The position numbers and the translations under genes were made by a program. A DNA stretch of 40,027 bases from Flavobacteriaceae bacterium (GTDB taxonomy: Bacteria; Bacteroidota; Bacteroidia; Flavobacteriales; Flavobacteriaceae). Shown here in pieces: positions 9,195 through 19,192 of this stretch; position 1 is the stretch's first letter; each line of letters starts with the position of its first letter. Under the pieces are notes generated by a model. It was not told the DNA's origin. It was given only the letters and a program-made list of their open reading frames with translations, and searched no databases. The stretch is taken from positions 1 to 40,027 of the forward strand of contig JANTFO010000010.1 of the NCBI GenBank assembly GCA_024763365.1, written 5' to 3'.

Positions 9195-12038
9195 ATGAAA
9201 AAATTATTATTCTTTGTACTACTCATTAGTAGTATTTTTATTTACGCCCAAACGACAATAAGCGGTAAAGTTACCGATGCCAACACTAATGAGCCCATAC
9301 CGGGTGTTAGTATTCAAGTGAGTGGTGATAATCTGGGAACCACTACAGATTTTGACGGAAACTTTACTTTGACGATTAATAAAGATGTACCATTTGATCT
9401 GGAAGCATCCAGTATTGGATTTAAGAATTCAGTAATATCTATTACAGAAAATGGACAAGAAGTACACTTTAAATTAGCAGAAGCTACTGAATTATTAGAT
9501 GAAGTGGTTGTTTCTGCCTCTCGAACTCCTGAACGCATTAGAGAATCACCCGTAACCATAGAAAGAATGGATGCCAAAATGGTTAAAAATGCTGCTACTC
9601 CTGATTTTTATGAAGGATTAGAAAATTTGAAAGGAGTTGACGTAAATACTAACTCTTTGACATTCAAATCTGTCAATACCCGTGGATTTGCTACTTTTTC
9701 TAATGCGCGTTTTATGCAATTGGTAGATGGGATAGACAATTCTTCACCAGCCTTAAACTTTGTTTTAGGTAATTTGGTAGGTATGAACGAATTAGATGTA
9801 AATACTGTAGAAATACTTCCCGGAGCTTCTTCTGCCCTTTACGGTGCGAATGCTTTTAATGGTATATTATTTATGACCAGTAAAAGCCCCTTTCATCATA
9901 CTGGTATCAGTACTTATGCCAAAGTAGGCCAAACCTCTCAAGTTGTGGCAGGCGATCATAGATTTTATGACTACGGCATCAGAGCTGCTTATAAGTTCAG
10001 TGAAAAATTTGCCGGTAAAGTCAACTTCTCCTATATGAGAGGAACTGACTGGATGAGTGCAGATTATGACCAATATTATGATGTACTTCCTGGCGAAGCC
10101 AGTATCATTACACCCTATGCTGATAGAGGTAACACTTTTGATGGATTAAATATATATGGAGATGAAATAACTGCCTCTGCTGCACTGCCTTCAAATGGTA
10201 TCCCAAATATGGAAGCTTTAGGCTATGCACTTACCGGTGTTCTACTACCTGAAGGAACTATTGGAGATGTAAGTATGACCGGTTATAATGAAATGAATAT
10301 GACCGATTATCAAGCCAGAAGCATTAAAACAGACGTTGCGCTTCATTATAAGCCTTGGGAAAATGATAAAGAATTGATCTTTAATTTTCGAAGTGGCCGT
10401 GGTAATACTATTTATCAAGGAGCCAACCGTTATTATTTAAAAGATTTTATTATGAATCAAACCAAATTAGAATTTAAAGGTGATAACTTCTTTGTCCGTG
10501 GTTATATAACTACGGAAGATGCTGGTGATTCTTACGATATGCGTTTTGCCGGTATTAATATGAGTAAAGCCTTTGCAGGTAATTGGTTTGGAGCTTATGC
10601 TCAAGGATTTATTGGTGCTTTTGCTGCCGGAGCCGATGCAGCTACTGCACATGCTACAGGTCGTGAGACTGCAGACACTTATGTAACTCCTCAACCCGGA
10701 ACAGCAGCATTTGAGTCTTTATTTAACCAGGTTACTACTGACCCCGATCTAAATACTGGTGCCAAATTTATTGATAAATCTAAAATGCATCATGCCGACG
10801 CAAACTATAATTTAGCGAGCCTTATTGATGATTGGGCAGATCTGCAACTCGGTGGATCCTATAGACTATATACCTTAGATTCTCAAGGAACTATTTTTAC
10901 CGATTATGATGCACCTATCAAATATGATGAGTACGGAGCCTATGCTCAATTATCAAAAAAATTTGCCGATGACAGGTTGAAATTTACCGGATCTGTTCGT
11001 TATGATAAAGCGCAAAATTTTGAAGGATCTTTCTCTCCACGTGTCGCTTTTGTATATAGCGTAGGTGAAAATTTAAATCATAATTTAAGGGCTTCTTTCC
11101 AAACCGGCTTTAGAAATCCGACCACCCAAGACCAATACATCGGTTTGGATGTAGGACAAGCTATTTTAGTAGGTTCAGCTAAAGATAATCTTGATAGATA
11201 TACTTCTAAACCTTTGAGTATCAGCTCGACAGGTCAGGCATTAGGTTTTCCTGCAACGGTAAGTCTTTCTGGAGCTAGGGCTTATGACAATGCATTTACT
11301 TATTCATCTTTATTGGCATTTGCTGGTAGTGGAAATCCAGCTGATTTAGCTAAAGCAAATACTGACTATGTACAACCAGAACAAGTAAGTGCGTATGAGT
11401 TAGGTTATAGAGGAAAGCTAGGACCCGTAAATATGGATATTAGCGGATATTATAATCAATATGACGGATTTATATCTACTAAAACGGTAATTGTCCCTAA
11501 ATATGGAATGGCTGATCTTTCTGATATTCATCCTGTTGTGCAACAACCTAATGCTATTATTGCTATTGCAAATGGTGATTTTCAACCATTCCAGGTATAT
11601 ACCAACTCTACAGCCGAAGTAAGTTCATACGGTGGTACTTTAGGTTTAAGTACCGGAATCGGTAAATTTGATTTAGGCTTAAATTATACTTATGCTACTT
11701 TTGATTTTGACCAAACCACTGACCCCGATTATGAAGCTGGTTTTAATACTCCCGAGCACAAAGTAAAAGTAAGTCTTGGTAGTGAAGAATTGTTTAAAAA
11801 CTTTGGATTTGGTGTTAATTACAGATGGCAAGATGAATTCTTGTGGGAAGCTAATATTGCCAATGCCATGATCCCGGCACGTTCCGTAATTGATGCTCAG
11901 ATTAACTATAATGTACCAAGTTTGAAATCTATATTAAAAGTTGGTGGCACTAATATTGGAGGAGATGATTATCTGGTAGCACCTGCCTCCGGAAAAATAG
12001 GACAACAATACTATGTTTCCTGGACTATTAATCCATAA
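9195..12038 (+). CDS. TonB-dependent outer-membrane receptor with N-terminal CarboxypepD_reg-like domain
   Basis: A 947-residue protein. Signal peptide MKKLLFFVLLISSIFIYAQ is followed by a carboxypeptidase-regulatory-like beta-sandwich (TTISGKVTDANTNEPIPGV..., ~20-95), then the plug domain (DEVVVSASRTPERIRESPV, NTRGF, LYGANAFNGI). The rest is a 22-strand-type barrel ending in YYVSWTINP. Such receptors import a ligand across the outer membrane using TonB-ExbBD energy. No SusD-like lipoprotein follows, so it is not a polysaccharide-utilisation pair; a siderophore, vitamin or similar ligand is possible but unsupported. It is flanked by its own terminator and stands alone. Confidence 0.93.
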   Translation: MKKLLFFVLLISSIFIYAQTTISGKVTDANTNEPIPGVSIQVSGDNLGTTTDFDGNFTLTINKDVPFDLEASSIGFKNSVISITENGQEVHFKLAEATELLDEVVVSASRTPERIRESPVTIERMDAKMVKNAATPDFYEGLENLKGVDVNTNSLTFKSVNTRGFATFSNARFMQLVDGIDNSSPALNFVLGNLVGMNELDVNTVEILPGASSALYGANAFNGILFMTSKSPFHHTGISTYAKVGQTSQVVAGDHRFYDYGIRAAYKFSEKFAGKVNFSYMRGTDWMSADYDQYYDVLPGEASIITPYADRGNTFDGLNIYGDEITASAALPSNGIPNMEALGYALTGVLLPEGTIGDVSMTGYNEMNMTDYQARSIKTDVALHYKPWENDKELIFNFRSGRGNTIYQGANRYYLKDFIMNQTKLEFKGDNFFVRGYITTEDAGDSYDMRFAGINMSKAFAGNWFGAYAQGFIGAFAAGADAATAHATGRETADTYVTPQPGTAAFESLFNQVTTDPDLNTGAKFIDKSKMHHADANYNLASLIDDWADLQLGGSYRLYTLDSQGTIFTDYDAPIKYDEYGAYAQLSKKFADDRLKFTGSVRYDKAQNFEGSFSPRVAFVYSVGENLNHNLRASFQTGFRNPTTQDQYIGLDVGQAILVGSAKDNLDRYTSKPLSISSTGQALGFPATVSLSGARAYDNAFTYSSLLAFAGSGNPADLAKANTDYVQPEQVSAYELGYRGKLGPVNMDISGYYNQYDGFISTKTVIVPKYGMADLSDIHPVVQQPNAIIAIANGDFQPFQVYTNSTAEVSSYGGTLGLSTGIGKFDLGLNYTYATFDFDQTTDPDYEAGFNTPEHKVKVSLGSEELFKNFGFGVNYRWQDEFLWEANIANAMIPARSVIDAQINYNVPSLKSILKVGGTNIGGDDYLVAPASGKIGQQYYVSWTINP

Positions 12039-12066
12039 TAGTTTATAATATAACTTTCCAAATTTC

Positions 12067-12107
12067 AAAAATCCAAACCTTTGTAAATCAGGGTTTGGAT
12101 TTTTTTC
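12067..12107 (+). terminator. Terminator of the TonB-dependent receptor gene
   Basis: AAATCCAAACC pairs with GGTTTGGATTT around a 12-13-base loop and is followed by a T run. It starts about 30 bp after the stop codon. Confidence 0.85.
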
Positions 12108-12137
12108 ATAAAGACTTTTTCTTTATAAATAAATGTT

Positions 12138-12145
12138 TAATTTTG
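12138..12145 (+). promoter_or_regulatory. Predicted -7 element of atpDC
   Basis: TAATTTTG matches TAnnTTTG exactly. It would give a leader of about 100 nt before atpD, containing the hairpin at 12202-12221. Confidence 0.5.
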
Positions 12146-12179
12146 CAACTTTGTAAAGAAAGGCTTATGTGAGTCTTAA

Positions 12180-13760
<1,581 letters not shown>

Positions 13761-13793
13761 TAATTTAAAATGTAGAATTAAGAATTAAGAATT

Positions 13794-14072
13794 ATGCTGT
13801 TAGAAATCGTTACTCCCGAAGCTGTTATATTCAATGCCGAAGTCACTTCTGTTGCTGTACCCGGTGTAAATGGCGCATTTCAAATGTTAAATGACCACGC
13901 CCCTATCGTTTCACTTTTAAGTGAAGGAACTGTCAAAATAAAAGGGGAAAACATTTCTCTTTTGAGAGATTATAAAGACAAATTTACCTCAGAAGGTAAC
14001 GAATACCAGTTAGCTATTTCTGGCGGTACCATTGAAATGAGTAATAACAAAATTATTATTCTGGCAGATTAG
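13794..14072 (+). CDS. atpC: F1Fo ATP synthase subunit epsilon (short form)
   Basis: A 92-residue protein beginning MLLEIVTPEAVIFNAEVTSVAVPGVNG, the conserved N-terminal beta-sandwich of epsilon, with the typical FQMLNDHAPIVSLL and a C-terminal EMSNNKIIILAD strand. It lacks the C-terminal two-helix inhibitory domain found in ~135-residue epsilon subunits, so regulation by that domain is not expected. This short form is common in the phylum. It follows atpD by 33 bp and is closed by a strong terminator. Confidence 0.94.
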   Translation: MLLEIVTPEAVIFNAEVTSVAVPGVNGAFQMLNDHAPIVSLLSEGTVKIKGENISLLRDYKDKFTSEGNEYQLAISGGTIEMSNNKIIILAD

Positions 14073-14086
14073 TATGATAAGAATTT

Positions 14087-14121
14087 AAAAAAGGGTGGTT
14101 AGTATTGACCACCCTTTTTTT
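14087..14121. terminator. Bidirectional terminator between atpC and the YdeI-like gene
   Basis: A perfect stem (AAGGGTGGT / ACCACCCTT) flanked by A6 on one side and T7 on the other. It serves atpC on the plus strand and the convergent minus-strand gene, whose stop codon lies in the same A/T tract. Confidence 0.9.
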
Positions 14122-14626
14122 ATACATTTTTGAAAGCTAAGTGGAGTTCTTTAAAATCCAATTTGCCATTTACTTGAACTAAATAATTGCGTAATGTCAT
14201 CAGCTTATCCAGACGTTTTTGTTCAGTCTTAAATTTTCCAATAAGATGTAATAAAGATCGTTGTTTTCCTTTGGTAAGGTTGTGAAAAACTTTGTCAAAA
14301 TCAGGATCTTGTATTAATAACTCCGCAAATACTTCAGGAACGGGAATACCATATTTACTTTTGTCCGGGGTTAAGGTAACCTGTATGTTATCATTTAAAT
14401 CCAGCTTCAATTTATTCCTGATATCTTGATTGATATTAATAAAAAAACTTTCTTCACCTGTAGAAAGTATTGCACATTGAAATTGATATGTCCCATCAAG
14501 ATTACAAATCACTCTTTTAGATTTTTTTTTAAGAGCTAGGGCAACATCATTCGGTATTTTGATATGGTAATACCAAAGTTTGGAATTTTCAAATTTTTCT
14601 AAATTTGTAATAAAAGTATACTCCAT
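14120..14626 (-). CDS. DUF1905 / YdeI-OmpD-associated-like protein
   Basis: The ORF track start (14644) lies within a terminator hairpin. The ATG at 14626 gives MEYTFITNLEKFENSKLWYYHIKIP, matching the usual N-terminus of DUF1905 domains, so I use it (168 residues). The first ~90 residues form the DUF1905 small beta-barrel (QFQCAILSTGEESFFININ..). The C-terminal part (VPEVFAELLIQDPDFDKVFHNLTKGKQRSLLHLIG) resembles the bacteriocin-protection YdeI/OmpD-associated family. The function is not established. The gene begins immediately after the T run of the upstream protease terminator, leaving almost no room for its own promoter or ribosome-binding site. Confidence 0.8.
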   Translation of the reverse strand: MEYTFITNLEKFENSKLWYYHIKIPNDVALALKKKSKRVICNLDGTYQFQCAILSTGEESFFININQDIRNKLKLDLNDNIQVTLTPDKSKYGIPVPEVFAELLIQDPDFDKVFHNLTKGKQRSLLHLIGKFKTEQKRLDKLMTLRNYLVQVNGKLDFKELHLAFKNV

Positions 14627-14657
14627 AAAAAAAGCCATTCGCATGAAGACGAATGGC
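14627..14657 (-). terminator. Terminator of the S8 protease gene, abutting the next start codon
   Basis: GCCATTCG and CGAATGGC form a perfect 8-bp stem with an 8-base loop, followed by seven T on the minus strand. The next base begins the ATG of the downstream gene. Confidence 0.85.
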
Positions 14658-14692
14658 TAATTTAATATAAATAACTTATTCAGTAATTAAAT

Positions 14693-16456
14693 TTATTTTG
14701 CTTTTGATATTCTATCAGCTAATACTACTGCGTTATATGCATTTAATATTTTACCAGAAACTGATAACTTATTGAAATCAACCATAACAGGTTTAGCACC
14801 TCTACTGGCAGGTAATTTAACTTGTCTATTAAAATCAATACCTGAATCCATGATAATGTGTTTGACTTCACTGGCAGTCAAATTTGGATAGTAAGAACGT
14901 ACCAAAGCTGCTACACCCGCTACTTGCGGAGATGCCATAGAAGTACCTTGAATAGATTCATACTCGTTTTTAGGGAAAGTAGAATAGATCTCCAAACCGG
15001 GAGCAAAAACGTCTACATTCTTTTTACCATAGTTAGAAAAAGTAGCTACTAAGTTTTCATCAAAATGTCTTGTCATGGCACCAACAGTAATGACATTATC
15101 CGATATTTCAGTTAATTTATCTTTACTATCATTGGGAAAATTATCTGCAACATCTATATCTTCGTGATCATTACCAGCAGCGTGTACTAGTAAAACATCA
15201 TGGTCTGCTGCATACTTAATAGCATCAAATACCCAGTATTTATGAGGTGAGTAACTTTTACCAAAGCTCATATTGATTACTTGAGCACCATTGTCAACAG
15301 CATATCTAATAGCCAAGGCAACATCTTTGTCATATTCATCACCGTCTGGTACCGCACGAACAGACATCAAGGCTACATTATTAGTTACTCCGTTCATTCC
15401 TATACCATTATTTCTCTCTGCCATAATAATACCGGAAACGTGTGTGCCATGTATTTCATCATCTTTTGATCCAATCACCCAATTATTGCCATAAGGCACA
15501 TCTTTCAAATCATCAGGATTATCATTTGTGACACGACCTTTAAAATCAATATTATAATGGTAATCCGACTTTAAAGTGAAATAATCAATGGCACCTTGTA
15601 ATTGCTCAATACCTTCTTCAGGTGTTAAACCGGAAGCCAGCATTCTCATTAACATCTCTTTACCTTTATCTGTACTTTCTTCTTCTGGGGTAAATGCAGT
15701 TAAATCATCAAGTGTATAGGTATCCTTACCTAAAGATTTTTTTACCGATGCATCAGCTTTTTTCATGCTCTCTTGTAAGCCTATATACATTACTTTTTGT
15801 TTGAGCGCATCTTCTCTTTCTTTATCAACTTCTTCTTTTAACTCCATATAATGTTCTTTGGCATATTTAATTTTTTCTCTAACTTTTTCATTATCACCTT
15901 CTTGAGCCAAAATCTCTTTTTCATTCATCTTTTCCATTTGATCAGCAAGTTTTTTAACAATTCTAGTAATCTCTAATTGCTCAGGAGCTGAAGATCCTTC
16001 TTCACCACCTAAGAAATTCCATCCATGGATATCATCTACATATCCGTTTTTATCATCATCAATGTTATTATTTGGAATTTCATCTTCATTGGTCCAAATC
16101 AAATCATCCAAATCTTCATGTTCAATATCAATTCCTGAGTCTATCACACCTACAATAACTTTCTCTCCATTCTTCCCGGCAAGAAATTCATATGCTTTGT
16201 CTAAACTCATACCCGGTACGGAATCTTTATAAATGTCCATATGAGGCCACTGTTGAATTTCTTTTTCAGTCATTTCACTTTTTCTGGCTAAAACCTGATC
16301 TGTTTTAACTTGCATATCATAGTGTTTGGTCATCTCTGCTTTCTGTGCTGTCTGAATTTCTTTTTGTGTCTTGTTAGCAGAAGCTGTTTTGGTAGTTCCG
16401 CAACTTGCAAGTGCCAGTGCTAAACTAATTCCTGTTAATACGTGTAAAAATTTCAT
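14693..16456 (-). CDS. S8 family (subtilisin-like) serine protease, predicted lipoprotein
   Basis: A 587-residue protein with a lipoprotein signal peptide ending in the lipobox LASC (acylated Cys19). The triad is visible: D106 in GVIDSGID, H336 in HGTHVSG, S506 in GTSMASP, with the oxyanion Asn429 in AAGND. Between Asp and His lies about 230 residues where classical subtilisins have about 30. The insert includes a highly charged, probably helical stretch (~160-290). The protein should sit in the periplasm or on the outer membrane and degrade proteins. Its own terminator follows. Substrate and the role of the insert are unknown. Confidence 0.92.
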   Translation of the reverse strand: MKFLHVLTGISLALALASCGTTKTASANKTQKEIQTAQKAEMTKHYDMQVKTDQVLARKSEMTEKEIQQWPHMDIYKDSVPGMSLDKAYEFLAGKNGEKVIVGVIDSGIDIEHEDLDDLIWTNEDEIPNNNIDDDKNGYVDDIHGWNFLGGEEGSSAPEQLEITRIVKKLADQMEKMNEKEILAQEGDNEKVREKIKYAKEHYMELKEEVDKEREDALKQKVMYIGLQESMKKADASVKKSLGKDTYTLDDLTAFTPEEESTDKGKEMLMRMLASGLTPEEGIEQLQGAIDYFTLKSDYHYNIDFKGRVTNDNPDDLKDVPYGNNWVIGSKDDEIHGTHVSGIIMAERNNGIGMNGVTNNVALMSVRAVPDGDEYDKDVALAIRYAVDNGAQVINMSFGKSYSPHKYWVFDAIKYAADHDVLLVHAAGNDHEDIDVADNFPNDSKDKLTEISDNVITVGAMTRHFDENLVATFSNYGKKNVDVFAPGLEIYSTFPKNEYESIQGTSMASPQVAGVAALVRSYYPNLTASEVKHIIMDSGIDFNRQVKLPASRGAKPVMVDFNKLSVSGKILNAYNAVVLADRISKAK

Positions 16457-16516
16457 ATTTCGATTTAAAAATTACTTTGTTAATTTGTGTTTAAATAGGT
16501 TTAAAAGTTACGATTA

Positions 16517-17374
16517 TTAAAAAATATCTTCAAAGGTATGTGTTTTTTCCAAGCGCACCCCTTTTTCAGTATGTTTTAGGGTACAAAGTTCATTATCGGC
16601 ATCGTGTTCTAAAAATAGGTAATATTCTTCATCTGCTGCTCTTTGTAAAAATGTTGCTTTTTCCTCCAAAGTTAAAAGTGGCCTTGTATCATAACCCATC
16701 ACATAGGGCAATGGAATATGTCCTACTGTTGGAAGCAGGTCGGCCATAAAAACTAATTTCTTACCCTTGTAATTGATATGGGGTATCATCATTTTATCTG
16801 TATGTCCATTGACAAAAAAAACATCAAAGCCCAGAGCACTATTTCTTAGAAAATCCCCTTCAGGAATATTGACAAAATGTAGCTGTCCACTTTCTTGAAT
16901 AGGCATTATATTTTCTGTAAGGAATGAAGCTTTTTCGCGTGGATTGGGTTTTATAGCCCACTCCCAGTGATTGCTATTACTCCAATACCGGGCATTTTTA
17001 AAAGCCGGTTCATATGCGGTACGGTTTTTATTCCATTGAATACTGCCTCCACAATGATCAAAATGTAAGTGGGTCAAAAATACATCAGTAATATCATCGC
17101 GATGAAAACCATATTTAGCTAAGGATTTATCCAAAGATGCATCACCATATAAATAATAATACCCAAAAAATTTATCCGATTGTTTGTCTCCCATCCCGTT
17201 ATCTATCAAGATCAACCGGTTACCCTCTTCAATAAGCATAGCCCGCATACTCATGGAAATCATATTATTACTATCAGCCGGATTGGTTCGTTGCCATAAA
17301 GATTTTGGCACTACACCAAACATAGCTCCTCCATCTAGTTTAAAATTTCCGGTTTCAATAGGATAGATACGCAT
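16517..17374 (-). CDS. MBL-fold metallo-hydrolase
   Basis: A 285-residue cytoplasmic protein with the metallo-beta-lactamase-fold motif THLHFDHCGG (H102, H104, D106, H107), a second metal ligand in NGHTDKM, and an Asp in FMADLLPT. LILIDNGMGD precedes these, as in the lactonase-like group (AHL lactonases and related hydrolases). Two metals would be bound and an ester, lactone or phosphoester hydrolysed; the substrate is not determinable. A 60-bp gap separates it from the protease start, and it may have its own promoter. Confidence 0.85.
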   Translation of the reverse strand: MRIYPIETGNFKLDGGAMFGVVPKSLWQRTNPADSNNMISMSMRAMLIEEGNRLILIDNGMGDKQSDKFFGYYYLYGDASLDKSLAKYGFHRDDITDVFLTHLHFDHCGGSIQWNKNRTAYEPAFKNARYWSNSNHWEWAIKPNPREKASFLTENIMPIQESGQLHFVNIPEGDFLRNSALGFDVFFVNGHTDKMMIPHINYKGKKLVFMADLLPTVGHIPLPYVMGYDTRPLLTLEEKATFLQRAADEEYYLFLEHDADNELCTLKHTEKGVRLEKTHTFEDIF

Positions 17375-17462
17375 AAATTAAAAAGGATTTATAATATCAA
17401 AAATCTTAAGATTTTCTGTAAAAAACAAAGGTGAGAAAAATTAAAGCGTTAGATTGTTAAGA

Positions 17463-17500
17463 AAAACAAAAAATCCATTCTCAAATAAGATGAGAATGGA
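17463..17500 (-). terminator. Terminator of tRNA-Cys
   Basis: A perfect 10-bp stem (TCCATTCTCA / TGAGAATGGA) with a 7-base loop, followed on the minus strand by a T-rich tract, begins 5 bp after the tRNA 3' end. Confidence 0.9.
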
Positions 17501-17504
17501 CTTG

Positions 17505-17575
17505 AGGCGTCAAGCGGATTCGAACCGCTGTACAAGGTTTTGCAGACCTCTGCCTAACCACTCGGCCATGACGCC
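17505..17575 (-). tRNA. tRNA-Cys (GCA)
   Basis: On the minus strand the sequence begins GGCGTCATGGCCGAGTGG and folds as a full cloverleaf. The anticodon loop CTGCAAA holds GCA, the T loop is TTCGAAT, and the acceptor stem GGCGTCA pairs with TGACGCC. The discriminator base is U73, as expected for Cys. CCA is not encoded. Confidence 0.96.
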
Positions 17576-17586
17576 TTTAGAGCATG

Positions 17587-17594
17587 CAAATTTA
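17587..17594 (-). promoter_or_regulatory. Predicted -7 element of tRNA-Cys
   Basis: TAAATTTG on the minus strand matches TAnnTTTG exactly, 12 bp upstream of the tRNA. It continues as GCATGCTC, which is also found downstream of the tRNA-Phe -7 element. Confidence 0.65.
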
Positions 17595-17618
17595 GGAAAA
17601 ATATTAGTAATTCTTTAC

Positions 17619-17981
17619 TTACTTAGGACGTTTTTTTGACATGCTGATTGAAACTTCCGATACATTTCCCATGATGGGTGGATTTACTTTAGCCACAACT
17701 ACACATACCTTTCTAACCATTGGAAGATCATTTAACACACGATCCAATATACGCTTAGCTACATGTTCCAGCAGATCTGCTCGAATAGCCATCTCTTCTT
17801 TAACAATACTATTTAAGTATACATAATCAACTGTATCAGAAAGTTGATCGCTTTTTGCGGACTTACTCAAATCTGCTTTTACATTGAGATCAACGATGTA
17901 GTCACTGCCTATTTTAGCTTCTTCATCCAAACAACCGTGATAAGCATATAGTTTAATATTTTTGAGTGTGATTTTATCCAT
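17619..17981 (-). CDS. folB: Dihydroneopterin aldolase
   Basis: A 120-residue protein starting MDKITLKNIKLYAYHGCLDEEAKIG, the hallmark N-terminus of FolB (YAYHG..EE). It also has DTVDYVYLNSIVKE and LLEHVAKRI, with the catalytic Glu/His region, and the C-terminal VKVNPPI-type segment (AKVNPPIMGNVSEVSISM). It converts 7,8-dihydroneopterin to 6-hydroxymethyl-dihydropterin and glycolaldehyde in folate synthesis. Its start overlaps the ribF stop by 8 bp, so it is translationally coupled to ribF. Confidence 0.94.
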   Translation of the reverse strand: MDKITLKNIKLYAYHGCLDEEAKIGSDYIVDLNVKADLSKSAKSDQLSDTVDYVYLNSIVKEEMAIRADLLEHVAKRILDRVLNDLPMVRKVCVVVAKVNPPIMGNVSEVSISMSKKRPK

Positions 17982-18888
17982 TTTTTTTGTGTTTGCTAAT
18001 CCAATTTAAAGTTGTTTCTTCATCTTGTTCCAATTGTTTTCTTAAGCCATCTAAATTTTCAAACTTCTTTTCATCTCGCAATCTATGCAAGACTATTATT
18101 CTTAATTTTTGATAATAGAGGTCTTCATTGAAATTAAAAAAATGCACCTCTATGGTACGCGTCTTTCCGTCCACTGTAGGTCGAAAACCAATGTTCATCA
18201 TCCCAAAAAAAGCTTGTTCATTTAGCTTACTTTTTACAATATAAACACCCTCTTTTGGAATAATTTTATTGGAATAATCCAAAGCAATATTGGCTGTTTG
18301 ATAACCGATTTTTCTACCTAACTGATTCCCTTGTATCACTTTTCCAGAAAGGCAAAAATCATAACCTAAAAAATCGTTTGCCTTATCAATATTCCCTTTT
18401 TTTAATTCATTTCTAATTAAGGTAGAACTTACCAATTCCCCTTTATGATAAAAAGGTGTAATACGCTCTAAATCAAAACCTTTAGATTCACTTAATTCAG
18501 AAAGCATGGCCATATTACCTTCTTTGTTCTTGCCAAAACTATGGTCGTGTCCTACTATCAAAAACTTCATGCTTAACCTGTCTAATAAAGTATCAATAAT
18601 AAATTGTTCAGCACTTAGCTCAGAAAATGCTTTGGTAAATTCTTGCACATAGACCAATTCGACTCCTTGGTTTTTCAACATTTTAACCCTTTCTTCAATA
18701 GAAATCAGCAATTTTAAAGGTTTTTCAGGAGAAAGCACATGAGAGGGATGCGGAAAAAAAGTGACTAGGATTGGAACTAAATTCTTTTCTTGTGCTACTC
18801 TTAATAATCTATCTATTACTTTTTGATGTCCTAAATGAACACCATCAAAAGTACCTAAAGCGATAACACTATTCTCGTTTGAATGCAT
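17974..18888 (-). CDS. ribF: Bifunctional riboflavin kinase / FAD synthetase
   Basis: A 304-residue protein with two domains. The N-terminal FAD-synthetase nucleotidyltransferase carries GTFDGVHLGHQ (~12-22) and VGHDHSFGKNKEGN. The C-terminal flavokinase (~180-304) carries GNQLGRKIGYQTANI and PKEGVYIVK. It makes FMN and FAD from riboflavin. The N-terminus is shorter than in many homologues; the chosen ATG leaves about 11 residues before the first strand. No earlier in-frame ORF start is listed. It forms a two-gene unit with folB. Confidence 0.95.
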   Translation of the reverse strand: MHSNENSVIALGTFDGVHLGHQKVIDRLLRVAQEKNLVPILVTFFPHPSHVLSPEKPLKLLISIEERVKMLKNQGVELVYVQEFTKAFSELSAEQFIIDTLLDRLSMKFLIVGHDHSFGKNKEGNMAMLSELSESKGFDLERITPFYHKGELVSSTLIRNELKKGNIDKANDFLGYDFCLSGKVIQGNQLGRKIGYQTANIALDYSNKIIPKEGVYIVKSKLNEQAFFGMMNIGFRPTVDGKTRTIEVHFFNFNEDLYYQKLRIIVLHRLRDEKKFENLDGLRKQLEQDEETTLNWISKHKKNG

Positions 18889-18910
18889 ATGTTAAGATAA
18901 ATAAAGTAAT

Positions 18911-18948
18911 AAAAATAAAAAAAGTGTCGCTGGTAAGCGCAACACTTT
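18911..18948 (-). terminator. Probable terminator downstream of tRNA-Leu
   Basis: AAAGTGT-CGC pairs with GCG-(CA)-ACACTTT, a 10-bp stem with a 2-base bulge, and the minus strand continues into TTTTTTTATTTTTATT. It lies ~90 bp past the tRNA end and just before the ribF start. Confidence 0.7.
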
Positions 18949-19006
18949 ATAAATATCTTCTATTTTATATTTAGAAACGACTTTATGAGTTTCTTAAATT
19001 CAACCA

Positions 19007-19029
19007 ATTTAAAATTCAGAATTTTAAAT
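19007..19029. repeat. 23-bp AT-rich perfect palindrome next to tRNA-Leu
   Basis: ATTTAAAATTC and GAATTTTAAAT flank a single central A. It lies 8 bp beyond the 3' end of tRNA-Leu. No T run follows on the minus strand, so it is not a standard terminator; it may be a processing hairpin or a binding site. Confidence 0.55.
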
Positions 19030-19037
19030 CTGAAAAG

Positions 19038-19121
19038 TACCTCGGGTGGGAATCGAACCCACACGGTATTGCTACCACTGGATTTTGAATCCAGCGCGTC
19101 TACCAGTTCCGCCACCGAGGC
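19038..19121 (-). tRNA. tRNA-Leu (CAA)
   Basis: On the minus strand it begins GCCTCGGTGGCGGAACTGG, typical of class II tRNA-Leu. The anticodon stem-loop CTGGATTCAAAATCCAG carries CAA, followed by a long variable arm and a T loop TTCGATT. Acceptor GCCTCGG pairs with CCGAGGT, leaving a G1-U72 wobble and discriminator A73. CCA is not encoded. Confidence 0.95.
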
Positions 19122-19138
19122 TAAACTTTAAGGGGTGA

Positions 19139-19146
19139 CAAAATTA
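19139..19146 (-). promoter_or_regulatory. Predicted -7 element of tRNA-Leu
   Basis: TAATTTTG on the minus strand matches TAnnTTTG exactly and is followed by a GC-rich stretch (TCACCCC), 17 bp before the tRNA. It is arranged back-to-back with the prs -7 element. Confidence 0.6.
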
Positions 19147-19157
19147 TAATATTTTTT

Positions 19158-19165
19158 TAATTTTG
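19158..19165 (+). promoter_or_regulatory. Predicted -7 element of prs
   Basis: TAATTTTG matches TAnnTTTG exactly, 27 bp before the prs ATG. It mirrors the tRNA-Leu element on the other strand. Confidence 0.55.
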
Positions 19166-19192
19166 TGAGAAATAATCCAATATTTCTCTTTC

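Noticed and set aside
9195-12038. Polysaccharide utilisation locus (SusC/SusD pair)
   Set aside because: No SusD-like lipoprotein or glycoside hydrolase follows; the next gene is atpD.
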